A stretch of 42,255 nucleotides of DNA, from IMG/VR virus record IMGVR_UViG_3300035701_000083, positions 1-42,255 of that record. One strand, written 5' to 3'. The notes below the pieces were generated by a model that had not been told where the DNA came from, did not search any database, and saw only the letters and a list, made by a program, of their open reading frames with translations. The DNA is from a virus. Made by a program: the position numbers and the translations under genes. Numbering within the stretch: the stretch's first letter is position 1; each line of letters begins with the position of its first letter. Below are positions 13,212 to 18,890 of this stretch, piece after piece.

Positions 13212-13517
13212 ATGAAAAACGAAAACAGGTATCAATCATCGGCAATACGAAAACGGCTGCTAAAACGCCATGCGAGGGGCGCGACGTGGAGGGAGATCGC
13301 TGGCGATATTGGGTTGAATGTGAGCTATATTTTTAATTTTGCGGTGCACGGGGTGGAGCCGACGGAGCCTGCGGTGAGGGTGAAACTGGGGTTGAAGGCG
13401 GAGTGCCCGCGCTGCAAGAGGCGGGTGGTTTTGGCGCCGACCCGGCGATGGCACAGGTTGAGCAGCTTGAGCAGGGAGCAGGTTTATTATTTATTCGAGC
13501 ACAGAGAGGAGATGTGA
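13212..13517 (+). CDS. HTH protein with C-terminal zinc knuckle
   Basis: This is a 101-residue protein. Residues 10-45 (IRKRLLKRHARGATWREIAGDIGLNVSYIFNFAVHG) form a helix-turn-helix. A CPRC knuckle with basic flanks follows (ECPRCKRRVVLAPTRRW). Only one Cys pair is seen, so zinc binding would need His or a partner. It is probably a DNA-binding regulator of the accessory or late genes. SD AAGG is weak. Confidence 0.6.
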   Translation: MKNENRYQSSAIRKRLLKRHARGATWREIAGDIGLNVSYIFNFAVHGVEPTEPAVRVKLGLKAECPRCKRRVVLAPTRRWHRLSSLSREQVYYLFEHREEM

Positions 13518-13521
13518 GATC

Positions 13522-13851
13522 ATGTATAAAATTGTGGAGAGGAAAGCGAGGGTGGTGGGGATGGATGCGCCGCTGGCTCATGCCGTCTCGCACCGGCGTG
13601 CCGTCGTTGCTCCCGGCACGAACGGTGCCAGCGGCGTGCGCATGGGCGACTTGAAGCCGCCCATGCTTGAGGAGATTGCTTCGGGGCATACATGCACTCC
13701 CGAAGGGCACCGGGACGGGTGTGGCGGGCAGTGCCAGGGTAGAACGCACCTCGCAATGACAATGAGGGAGAGGCTGGTCGTGTGGGGGTTGGCGGCGCTG
13801 ATCTTGGTGGGGTTGGTGTTCGCGGTGATCGGCTGGGTGGGATTATGGTAA
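13522..13851 (+). CDS. Composite ORF: short N-terminus, inserted repeats, TM C-terminus
   Basis: One open frame of 109 residues has three parts. The first 15 residues (MYKIVERKARVVG...) begin at ATG 13522. Residues 18-80 translate palindromic repeat sequence, including a family E element at 13672-13763 and a GCCGCCCATGC-type palindrome before it. The last 29 residues from ATG 13762 (RERLVVWGLAALILVGLVF plus AVIGWVGLW) are a single membrane helix. The natural product may be only the 29-residue peptide, or a small membrane protein into which repeats were inserted in frame. Confidence 0.4.
   Translation: MYKIVERKARVVGMDAPLAHAVSHRRAVVAPGTNGASGVRMGDLKPPMLEEIASGHTCTPEGHRDGCGGQCQGRTHLAMTMRERLVVWGLAALILVGLVFAVIGWVGLW
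13672..13763. repeat. Dispersed repeat, family E (long form)
   Basis: GAGATTGCTTCGGGGCATAC ... CCTCGCAATGACA with a longer middle that itself holds GGCGGGCAGTGCCAGGG-type sequence, as in the copies at 29977 and 32502. Confidence 0.7.
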
Positions 13852-14015
13852 TGGCATTTGACTATATTTGGCATTGGCGCTGCAGATTGCCGGATCGAAA
13901 AGGGCAGCGATGCCGGGTGCTCATAAGAGGAAAAATGAATTCTATTTTGGTTGAATTTTTGGATGGCTATAAAGTGATCACATCACGATATGCAGTCAGG
14001 AGGTACGCAAACTAA
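13851..14015 (+). CDS. Small basic beta-rich protein
   Basis: This is a 54-residue protein (MAFDYIWHWRCRLPDRKGQ... then ILVEFLDGYKVITSRYAVRRY). It looks like a small beta-barrel for nucleic-acid or ligand binding. The ATG overlaps the preceding TAA; an in-frame ATG at 13845 is possible. Its last residues AN and its TAA stop come from a family B palindrome (14006-14027). Confidence 0.55.
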   Translation: MAFDYIWHWRCRLPDRKGQRCRVLIRGKMNSILVEFLDGYKVITSRYAVRRYAN

Positions 14016-14027
14016 CAGTTTGCGGTA
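14006..14027. repeat. Palindromic repeat, family B
   Basis: CGCAAACTAACAGTTTGCGGTA. The TAA in the loop is the stop codon of 13851-14015. Other copies: 15901-15923, 17385-17407, three tandem variants at 18630-18803, 22913-22936. Confidence 0.85.
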
Positions 14028-14032
14028 CCGCG

Positions 14033-14542
14033 ATGAATGAGGTGACGGTGCTGGAGGATGAATGCAACATGGAGGGTGTGCGGAGGCTGCACGTGATGAG
14101 CGGGACGGAGATCGATCTATCCCTACTGATGTGGTGGGTGCCGGTGCCAGCACAGGACATGGTCCAGGTGCGGGAGTGGGAGGAGGCGCAGCTGGGGGTG
14201 AAACATATGGAGCTGAAATGGAAGGCGCGGGAGGGGGTGCGCTGGCAGATCATGGTGGATGGGGCGACGGTGGAGTGGCATGGGGTGCTGTGGTTTATCG
14301 AGCCGGGCGGGAGGATATCGGAGGCGGTGGGGGATGCGGCGGGGAGGCACTGGGTGGAATTCGACTGCTGGCCGCAGTTCGGGTGGGTGAGGAGGCTACC
14401 GGAGGGGGTGGCGGAGGGGGTGGAGGTGGAGATCGGGGCAGGGGTGGAGGCGGTGATGGTGATGCTGGCGGAGTGGGTGCCTGCTGGGTTTGTGGCGGTG
14501 GGGCGCGGCGCAGGCGCCGCATCTACGAGAGGGGAAATTTGA
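14033..14542 (+). CDS. Unknown accessory protein, Trp-rich
   Basis: This is a 169-residue protein of extreme G-rich codon use. Residues 30-130 contain many Trp and alternating beta-like segments (WWVPVPAQDMVQVREW, MELKWKAREGVRWQIMVDG, VEWHGVLWFIEPGGRI, HWVEFDCWPQFGWVRRLPEG). The last 30 residues are low-complexity Val/Gly/Ala. No known motif. The next gene overlaps its stop. The other long frame across this stretch gives a glycine-rich nonsense peptide, so I prefer this frame. Confidence 0.5.
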   Translation: MNEVTVLEDECNMEGVRRLHVMSGTEIDLSLLMWWVPVPAQDMVQVREWEEAQLGVKHMELKWKAREGVRWQIMVDGATVEWHGVLWFIEPGGRISEAVGDAAGRHWVEFDCWPQFGWVRRLPEGVAEGVEVEIGAGVEAVMVMLAEWVPAGFVAVGRGAGAASTRGEI

Positions 14543-15381
14543 GAATTATACGGGTTTTTCCCAGACGGACCAGCATGACGCCGAGAGATCCGATGGCTTT
14601 TATTGGAGATCCGCCATTATGGAGACCTGAGGCAGATGAGGTGCATGTTTCGGTGACATTCACATGGGATATCTTAGAGGGGAGACGGTTGGGAACAGCA
14701 TGGGCAAACTATTATCCAGTTGTGAGGATGGGCGGGCCTGTATTTGGAGATAGGCCAGACGGTTTCGTGCCAGGATTTTATATCAAGCCAGGTGTGACAT
14801 TCACGACCAGAGGATGCAATAATCAATGTCCATGGTGCCTTGTTCCAAGCAGGGAAGGCCGGTTGATCGAGATGCCGGATTTTGCGCCCGGATGGATCAT
14901 CCAGGATAACAATTTGCTGCAGGCAAATCGGAAACACATTATGAAAGTTTTGGAGATGTTAAGATCACAACCAAAGGCGGCGATCCTATCAGGTGGATTA
15001 CAGGCGAGTTTGGTCAGCGACTGGTTTGCCGAAGAGCTTCGGACGATGCGGATCAACCAGGTTTTCATGGCGGCTGATACACCCGGAGCGATCGAACCGC
15101 TGAAGAAGGCGATCAAAAAATTGGAATTTTTGGGCAGACGAAAGCTGCGTGTCTATGTGATGATCGGCAGAAATGAAACGATAGAACAGGCAAGCGAACG
15201 ACTGCAGGAGGTCTGGGATATTGGTGTACTGCCGTTTGCACAGTTGTATCAGCCTGCGGTTAAGTTTGTTCGATATTCCCGGGATTGGCTGGATCTGGCG
15301 AGGACGTGGTCACGTCCAGCGGCGATGTTTAGCGATCAGGGGCGGGGTGCTTCGCGACCCGCCCATACAGGAGGTGCGTGA
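14539..15381 (+). CDS. Radical SAM protein
   Basis: This is a 280-residue protein with the radical SAM cluster motif CNNQCPWC (C93, C97, C100; CxxxCxxC), expected to bind a 4Fe-4S cluster and cleave S-adenosylmethionine. Upstream are IRVFPRRTSMTP and FIGDPPLWRP; downstream ILSGGLQASLV and RVYVMIGRNETIEQASERL fit the partial TIM barrel. The TTG start at 14539 overlaps the previous TGA and keeps the N-terminal RIIRVFPRR block; ATG 14575 is the alternative. Substrate unknown. The final residues (GRGASRPAHTGGA) and stop are encoded by a family C repeat. Base composition is more balanced than neighbours. Confidence 0.8.
   Translation: MRIIRVFPRRTSMTPRDPMAFIGDPPLWRPEADEVHVSVTFTWDILEGRRLGTAWANYYPVVRMGGPVFGDRPDGFVPGFYIKPGVTFTTRGCNNQCPWCLVPSREGRLIEMPDFAPGWIIQDNNLLQANRKHIMKVLEMLRSQPKAAILSGGLQASLVSDWFAEELRTMRINQVFMAADTPGAIEPLKKAIKKLEFLGRRKLRVYVMIGRNETIEQASERLQEVWDIGVLPFAQLYQPAVKFVRYSRDWLDLARTWSRPAAMFSDQGRGASRPAHTGGA
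15341..15369. repeat. Family C repeat at the radical SAM gene end
   Basis: GGCGGGGTGCTTCGCGACCC plus GCCCATAC: arms GGCGGGTCGCGAA-like pair with each other. It encodes the last codons of the radical SAM gene. A near-identical copy is at 15661-15687. Confidence 0.75.
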
Positions 15382-15707
15382 TGAGCGGAATTGAATGGTG
15401 CTGCAAGAACGGGCATGTGCTGGGGCTGGTGCTATCGAATGCGAGGGGGGTAAAGCAGCTGCTGTTGTATAGGGAGGCGCATGATCTGATGCAGCACAGG
15501 GCGCAGCTTGCTGCGCCCCTACAAATACCGGATACGATTGCGATCGTGAGGTATGCGAAGGATATACGATGTTCGATGTGCGGGGAGAAGAGGCCGTGGA
15601 TGATCGGGAGGGATGCGATCGAGGAGCTGGGGTTGAGGCTGGAGAAGCTGGTGGGGAGAGGCGGGGTGCTTCGCGACCCGCCCGTACGGAGGGAGGCGGG
15701 GAGATGA
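15378..15707 (+). CDS. Small zinc-binding protein carrying two repeat-encoded segments
   Basis: This is a 109-residue protein. WCCKNGHVLGLV near the N-terminus and RCSMCGEKRPW near residue 65 form a plausible zinc ribbon. The segment HRAQLAAPLQ is the translation of a family C palindrome at 15499-15522, and the C-terminus GGVLRDPPVRR of another at 15661-15687. The GTG start at 15378 overlaps the previous stop; the next codon is ATG. Function unknown. Confidence 0.6.
   Translation: MMSGIEWCCKNGHVLGLVLSNARGVKQLLLYREAHDLMQHRAQLAAPLQIPDTIAIVRYAKDIRCSMCGEKRPWMIGRDAIEELGLRLEKLVGRGGVLRDPPVRREAGR
15499..15522. repeat. Family C palindrome inside a coding region
   Basis: GGGCGCAGCTTGCTGCGCCC plus CTAC. 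It is 24 bases long (a multiple of three), so the reading frame of the host gene is kept. Confidence 0.85.
15661..15687. repeat. Family C repeat at a gene end
   Basis: GCGGGGTGCTTCGCGACCCG plus CCCGTAC, near-identical to 15341-15369. It encodes most of the C-terminus of 15378-15707. Confidence 0.75.
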
Positions 15708-15910
15708 TCGAGAGGGACGAGGATGGATTCTATGCGGCATGCGATAACTGCTCGAGCGAGAAGGAGATCCACCAGGGGAGTTTCGAGAGGGCGGTGGAGG
15801 TGCTGAAGATGTTCGGGTGGAAGGTGGTCAGGATCAGGGGAAAATATTATAATTTATGTCCGGGGTGCGATGCCGCGGCGTTCGTGAGGAAGGAAAACTG
15901 CGCAAACTAA
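15704..15910 (+). CDS. Zinc-ribbon protein, end encoded by a repeat
   Basis: This is a 68-residue protein with CDNCSS (about 13-18) and LCPGCDAA (about 51-58), a zinc ribbon split by a helix/strand region ([26 protein letters not shown]). This alternation resembles small phage proteins with a zinc ribbon around an alpha/beta insert. ATG 15704 overlaps the previous TGA. The last residues CAN and the stop are from a family B palindrome (15901-15923). Confidence 0.65.
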   Translation: MIERDEDGFYAACDNCSSEKEIHQGSFERAVEVLKMFGWKVVRIRGKYYNLCPGCDAAAFVRKENCAN

Positions 15911-15923
15911 CAGTTTGCGGTAC
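15901..15923. repeat. Palindromic repeat, family B
   Basis: CGCAAACTAACAGTTTGCGG plus TAC, the same as at 14006. TAA within it stops the gene 15704-15910. Confidence 0.85.
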
Positions 15924-15936
15924 GAGGAGGCGAGTG

Positions 15937-16677
15937 ATGGGTGAGACGACGGGAATACCGTATTGTGATGGGACGTGGAATCCGTGGCAGGGATGTCACA
16001 AGGTGAGCGAGGGATGCAGGAACTGCTATATGTTCCGCGAGAAAACGTGGCATGGGCAAGAACCGAACGTGGTGGTAAGGTCGAAGGAGGCTACGTTCCT
16101 GGCGCCGCTGAAGTGGGAAAACAAGCGGATTTTCGTTTGCTCATGGAGCGATTTTTTCATCAAGGAGGCAGATGGTTGGAGGGATGAGGCCTGGGAGGTG
16201 ATGAGGCAGGCGGTGACAAATACGTTCCTGATACTGACGAAGAGACCGGAGAGAATTAAACGATGCCTGCCGCGGGATTGGGGGAGTGGATGGGAGAATG
16301 TGTGGCTGGGGGTGAGCGTGGAAAACCAGGAGCAGGCGGATCGTAGGATATTACAATTGTTTTATAATCCTGCTAAAATTCACTGGGTATCGGCTGAACC
16401 ATTATTGGAGAACATACCATTTTTTAACATGGTTGATTGGATTGTGGTTGGGGGGGAAAGCGGGCCAGGCTGCAGGCCAATCGGTGTTGGATGGGCGAGA
16501 GATTTGCTAACATTGGCAAGATCAAACGGAAAAAAATTTTTCATGAAGCAGTTGGGTGGATGGCCGGACAAGAGGGACAAGATGGAGGATTTTCCGGAGG
16601 ATTTGAGGGTGAGGGAGTGGCCGGAGGGGCACCTACGGGCCGCACCTACGGGAGGGGATGGGAGAGAAATCAAGTAA
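15937..16677 (+). CDS. Phage Gp37/Gp68 family protein (DUF5131, radical SAM-like)
   Basis: This 246-residue protein starts [38 protein letters not shown] with C20, C27 and C30 is the signature of the phage Gp37/Gp68 family, regarded as related to radical SAM proteins. Also typical are [42 protein letters not shown] and [13 protein letters not shown]. The biochemical role is not established to my knowledge. It is the second cluster-binding protein in 1.5 kb, so the two may act in one pathway (inference). SD GAGGAGG, partly in the tail of the repeat. The C-terminus includes a palindromic GGGCACCTACGGGCCGCACC element. Confidence 0.85.
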   Translation: MGETTGIPYCDGTWNPWQGCHKVSEGCRNCYMFREKTWHGQEPNVVVRSKEATFLAPLKWENKRIFVCSWSDFFIKEADGWRDEAWEVMRQAVTNTFLILTKRPERIKRCLPRDWGSGWENVWLGVSVENQEQADRRILQLFYNPAKIHWVSAEPLLENIPFFNMVDWIVVGGESGPGCRPIGVGWARDLLTLARSNGKKFFMKQLGGWPDKRDKMEDFPEDLRVREWPEGHLRAAPTGGDGREIK

Positions 16678-16696
16678 AATATAGATGTGGAGGATT

Positions 16697-16894
16697 ATGA
16701 TGAAGAGAAGAAATGAAGAAATTCAAATGAAAAAACTTGGATTTAGAGTGGCTAGAGAGACGCTAAACAAAATTGCGTTCCAGCAAGGGGTATTTGCTGG
16801 TGCCATAGCCAGAGCGACGATTTCGGTTACGGAGTTGGGTAAGGTAATCAATGACCTCAAATGCAAATATTCTATTTGGCAGGTTAGGAAGTAA
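16697..16894 (+). CDS. Small basic helical protein
   Basis: This is a 65-residue protein starting at ATG 16697 (next ATG 16700) after GTGGAGG. KRRNEEIQMKKLGFRVARETL and GVFAGAIARATISVTELGKVINDL suggest helices. The gene is more AT-rich than its upstream neighbour. No family recognised; a short DNA-binding or toxin/antitoxin-like role cannot be told from the sequence. Confidence 0.5.
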   Translation: MMKRRNEEIQMKKLGFRVARETLNKIAFQQGVFAGAIARATISVTELGKVINDLKCKYSIWQVRK

Positions 16895-16902
16895 GATTTG
16901 GT

Positions 16903-17127
16903 ATGGCAAAAAAATTATTTCGTTGGTATTGTCATCACTGCAATGTTGAGTATTATGGTCTGAAGGATACGTGGGAATGTCCAATATGCGGGGGGAATTC
17001 TAAAAGGATTGAATGGACCGGTGGTTATATTGGAGGCACAATAAAGTCTATGGATAATGGTTGCCAAAGTTTGCCAGAGCCATACGGGAGGTTGACAAAA
17101 GGAGAAGAAAATGAAACATATACATGA
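16903..17127 (+). CDS. Zinc-ribbon protein
   Basis: This is a 74-residue protein. YCHHCNVEYYG and ECPICGG are two zinc knuckles 14 residues apart, a rubredoxin-like ribbon. The C-terminal half (WTGGYIGGTIKSMDNG...) is less structured. It is the next-to-last gene before the late promoter/terminator unit; some late antitermination proteins carry zinc ribbons, so it is one candidate for that role (inference). The stop region overlaps the start of the next gene. Confidence 0.6.
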   Translation: MAKKLFRWYCHHCNVEYYGLKDTWECPICGGNSKRIEWTGGYIGGTIKSMDNGCQSLPEPYGRLTKGEENETYT

Positions 17128-17335
17128 ATGGACTACACGATACATCAAGTTTGGTAGCCGACATCAGTATGACGCTGCGTCCGGTATGCAATGCAAATGC
17201 GGTGCCGAATTGAGCCAGTATCAGATTGAACATATTATTAATGTAGCGGAGATGGCTGCGGAGGGAGGGGCGGGGGCTCAGATTAAAAAGAGTATCGAAA
17301 AGATGAAGAATGAATTCAGCACGTACGAGAAGTAG
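17111..17335 (+). CDS. Small His/Cys-containing protein before the late promoter
   Basis: This is a 74-residue protein, ATG 17111 behind AAAAGGAGAAG. The start MKHIHEWTTRYIKFG and the single knuckle MQCKCGAEL could bind a metal together. Residues 35-70 are helical (YQIEHIINVAEMAAEG, QIKKSIEKMKNEF). Function unknown; it could be a late regulator because the putative late promoter begins 8 bases after its stop. Confidence 0.55.
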   Translation: MKHIHEWTTRYIKFGSRHQYDAASGMQCKCGAELSQYQIEHIINVAEMAAEGGAGAQIKKSIEKMKNEFSTYEK

Positions 17336-17342
17336 AGTGAGG

Positions 17343-17370
17343 TTGACAAAAGAGGAATACGGCATATAAT
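17343..17370 (+). promoter_or_regulatory. Consensus promoter before the late operon
   Basis: TTGACA (17343-17348) and TATAAT (17365-17370) with a 16-bp spacer match sigma70 consensus exactly, as in the early promoter. The start would be near 17377, with a terminator about 70-100 bases downstream. The TTGACA context (GAGGTTGACAAAAG) resembles a segment at 17089-17102 inside the previous gene, so a partial duplication may have created it. Confidence 0.65.
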
Positions 17371-17376
17371 GTGAGG

Positions 17377-17484
17377 GAATGGGGCGCAAACTAACAGTTT
17401 GCGTTACGCAGGTCCCCGGAGTTGAGGGGACCAGTGGACGGGTTGAGCGCCGTCGTGTCGAAAGACACGGCGGCGTTTTTGTTT
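17377..17484 (+). ncRNA. Short structured late leader RNA (PR'/6S-like)
   Basis: Between the consensus promoter and the terminator, a transcript of about 105 nt would contain three hairpins: a family B palindrome (17385-17407), GGTCCCC/GGGGACC (about 17411-17432) and the terminator (17448-17475). It contains no gene. The layout copies the lambda late leader, where RNA ends early unless antitermination occurs; hairpins in the leader could also act in cis like HK022 put sites. This is inference. Confidence 0.45.
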
Positions 17485-17485
17485 T
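17448..17485 (+). terminator. Strong intrinsic terminator before late genes
   Basis: A 12-bp stem CGCCGTCGTGTC/GACACGGCGGCG (one G-T pair) closes on a GAAA tetraloop and is followed by TTTTTGTTTT. It separates the accessory genes from the late operon. Confidence 0.9.
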
Positions 17486-17538
17486 GGGCAATTCGTGAAT
17501 TGCCCTTACAGATTAGGGCGGGGACCCCGCCCCTACAG
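17486..17538. repeat. Family A and family C palindromes, back to back
   Basis: GGGCAATTCGTGAATTGCCC plus TTAC (17486-17509), then AGGGCGGGGACCCCGCCCCT plus ACAG (17515-17538). The second element runs into the AGGAGG ribosome binding site of the next gene. Confidence 0.85.
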
Positions 17539-17547
17539 GAGGTAACG

Positions 17548-17928
17548 ATGGAACTGACATTTGTGCAACTGGCGATCCTGGGTTTGGTCGCGACGGTGAT
17601 AGTGGGGATCTTGAACTTGCTGGCGGAGAAGGGCGGCATTCACCTGGCACGAGGCTGGGTGACTGCGATCCTGTTCGTGATCGCGATGATCCTGTCATTT
17701 TTTTGGCAGCCGGTGGCGCTGCCTGCGTTCCCGGTGTGGGCGGGGGATCCGGCGGTTTTTGCGTTGGCTTTACTGACATTTACAGGGACGCTGGCAAGCG
17801 CAGCGGGGGTGGTGGTAGGGTTCGCGACGGTGATCTACAACTGGCTGGTGAAGAAGGTGTATGACCGGCTGGCACGGGTCGCGGTGCAGGGAAAGTTTTA
17901 CGAGAAGGCGAGACGGCCGAAGAGATAA
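17548..17928 (+). CDS. Three-TM membrane protein (holin-like) at the head of the late operon
   Basis: This is a 126-residue protein. Hydrophobic segments lie at about 5-25 (FVQLAILGLVATVIVGILNLL), 38-55 (WVTAILFVIAMILSFFW) and 70-100 (AVFALALLTFTGTLASAAGVVVGFATVI). The C-terminus is basic (YEKARRPKR). Size, three helices and a charged tail fit a class I holin, though it is far from the endolysin. ATG 17548 with AGGAGG at ideal spacing. If the genome is circular there are two holin-like proteins; which one triggers lysis cannot be told. Confidence 0.6.
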   Translation: MELTFVQLAILGLVATVIVGILNLLAEKGGIHLARGWVTAILFVIAMILSFFWQPVALPAFPVWAGDPAVFALALLTFTGTLASAAGVVVGFATVIYNWLVKKVYDRLARVAVQGKFYEKARRPKR

Positions 17929-17940
17929 GAGGGCGGGATG

Positions 17941-17990
17941 ACCCCACCCCTAACCCCTCCCCATCGGAAAAAATACCGATGGAGAGGGGG
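17941..17990. repeat. Family D repeat supplying the terS ribosome binding site
   Basis: ACCCCACCCCTAACCCCTCC, then CCATCGG-A(n)-CCGATGG and AGAGGGGG: an imperfect palindrome with pyrimidine- and purine-rich outer arms. Its purine arm lies 11 bases before ATG 18001 and can act as SD. Copies: 21835, 24712, 25854, 25979, 29612. Confidence 0.8.
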
Positions 17991-18000
17991 AGATGAAAAA

Positions 18001-18663
18001 ATGCCAATAAAGCCGAGTGAGCTGGATATACAGCAGATGATCTTCGAGGGTTGGGAGAGCTTCGACGAGGCGGCGGAGGATGCCGCGGAACGAGCGATCC
18101 CGCCGGAGGAGGCGCGGCTGATATCGGAGACGGCGCGGGGGGCTTTCCAGCGAAAAGGTGAAAGCGGTGAGGTGCCAGCCTGGTTCGGGGATTACCTGCA
18201 ACTGCGGGAGATGGGCTGGCCGTGGCGGGTGGCGACGTATATCGCATGGGCGGCATCGGTGAAGACAAATCGCTGGCCAAAAACATTGAACGAGCTGGCG
18301 ACGGATGTGCTGGGACTACGCAGCCCACGAGCGGTGCATACCTGGCGGGAAAAGTATCCTACGATCGGGGCAACGATATCTATCATGCAGGCGATGCCAT
18401 TAATGGAATACCGGCGGGATCTTTTCGAGGCGACAATCAGAGCCGGGTTAGGGGATTACAAGGGAAATCGAGATCGCAGGCTGGCTTTGGAAATGACGCA
18501 AGATTATATCCCGCATTTGAAGATCGAGGAGAGGCAGCTGGGCAAGATCACAGATCTGAGCGGCGTGAGCCGGGAGGACCTGGAGAAAATCGGGGGAGGA
18601 AAATTGAGGGAGGCGCTGGTCAGATTACAGGTCGAGGGAGGGTCGGATGAGAATGGCGGATAA
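18001..18663 (+). CDS. terS: Probable terminase small subunit
   Basis: This is a 220-residue protein directly upstream of the large subunit. Residues 60-125 have a helix-turn-helix-like pattern (YLQLREMGWPWRVATYIAWAASVKTNRWPKTLNELATDVLGLRSPRAVHTWREKYPTIG) as expected for recognition of the packaging site. The C-terminal part is helical and charged (IEERQLGKITDLSGVSREDLEKIGG). ATG 18001 is chosen over the upstream in-frame ATG because the upstream residues only translate the family D repeat. The gene end (VEGGSDENGG and stop) is repeated three more times downstream with the repeat. Confidence 0.7.
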   Translation: MPIKPSELDIQQMIFEGWESFDEAAEDAAERAIPPEEARLISETARGAFQRKGESGEVPAWFGDYLQLREMGWPWRVATYIAWAASVKTNRWPKTLNELATDVLGLRSPRAVHTWREKYPTIGATISIMQAMPLMEYRRDLFEATIRAGLGDYKGNRDRRLALEMTQDYIPHLKIEERQLGKITDLSGVSREDLEKIGGGKLREALVRLQVEGGSDENGG

Positions 18664-18827
18664 TCGCAAACCAGCGGTTTGCGTTACGGTCGAGGGAGGG
18701 TCGGATGAGAATGGCGGATAATCGCAAACCAGCGGTTTGCGTTACGGTCGAGGGAGGATCGGATGAGAATGGCGGATAATCGCAAACCAGCGGTTTGCGT
18801 TACGGTCGAGGGAGGATCGGACAAGAA
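18630..18827. repeat. Tandem 58-bp repeat of the terS end plus palindrome
   Basis: Three full 58-bp units (18630, 18688, 18746) and a partial fourth (18804). Each holds 34 bases of the terS 3' end including its TAA, and a family B palindrome variant GCAAACCAGCGGTTTGC with GTTAC. Only 1-2 bases differ between units, so the array is recent. Confidence 0.92.
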
Positions 18828-18843
18828 TGATGATGACGGATAA

Positions 18844-18867
18844 GGGCGCAGCATGCTGCGCCCCTAC
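18844..18867. repeat. Family C perfect palindrome before terL
   Basis: GGGCGCAGCATGCTGCGCCC plus CTAC, a perfect 20-base palindrome. A GGGGTCCCC follows, then the terL SD GGAGG. Confidence 0.9.
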
Positions 18868-18890
18868 GGGGTCCCCACGGAGGTATGTGA

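Noticed and set aside
14062-14538. N-terminal extension of the radical SAM protein in its own frame
   Set aside because: The translation is glycine-rich low complexity, the other frame gives a plausible protein, and the conserved-looking start RIIRVFPRR begins at 14539.
18630-18827. CRISPR-like array
   Set aside because: The units are contiguous tandem copies of the terS end without unique spacers.
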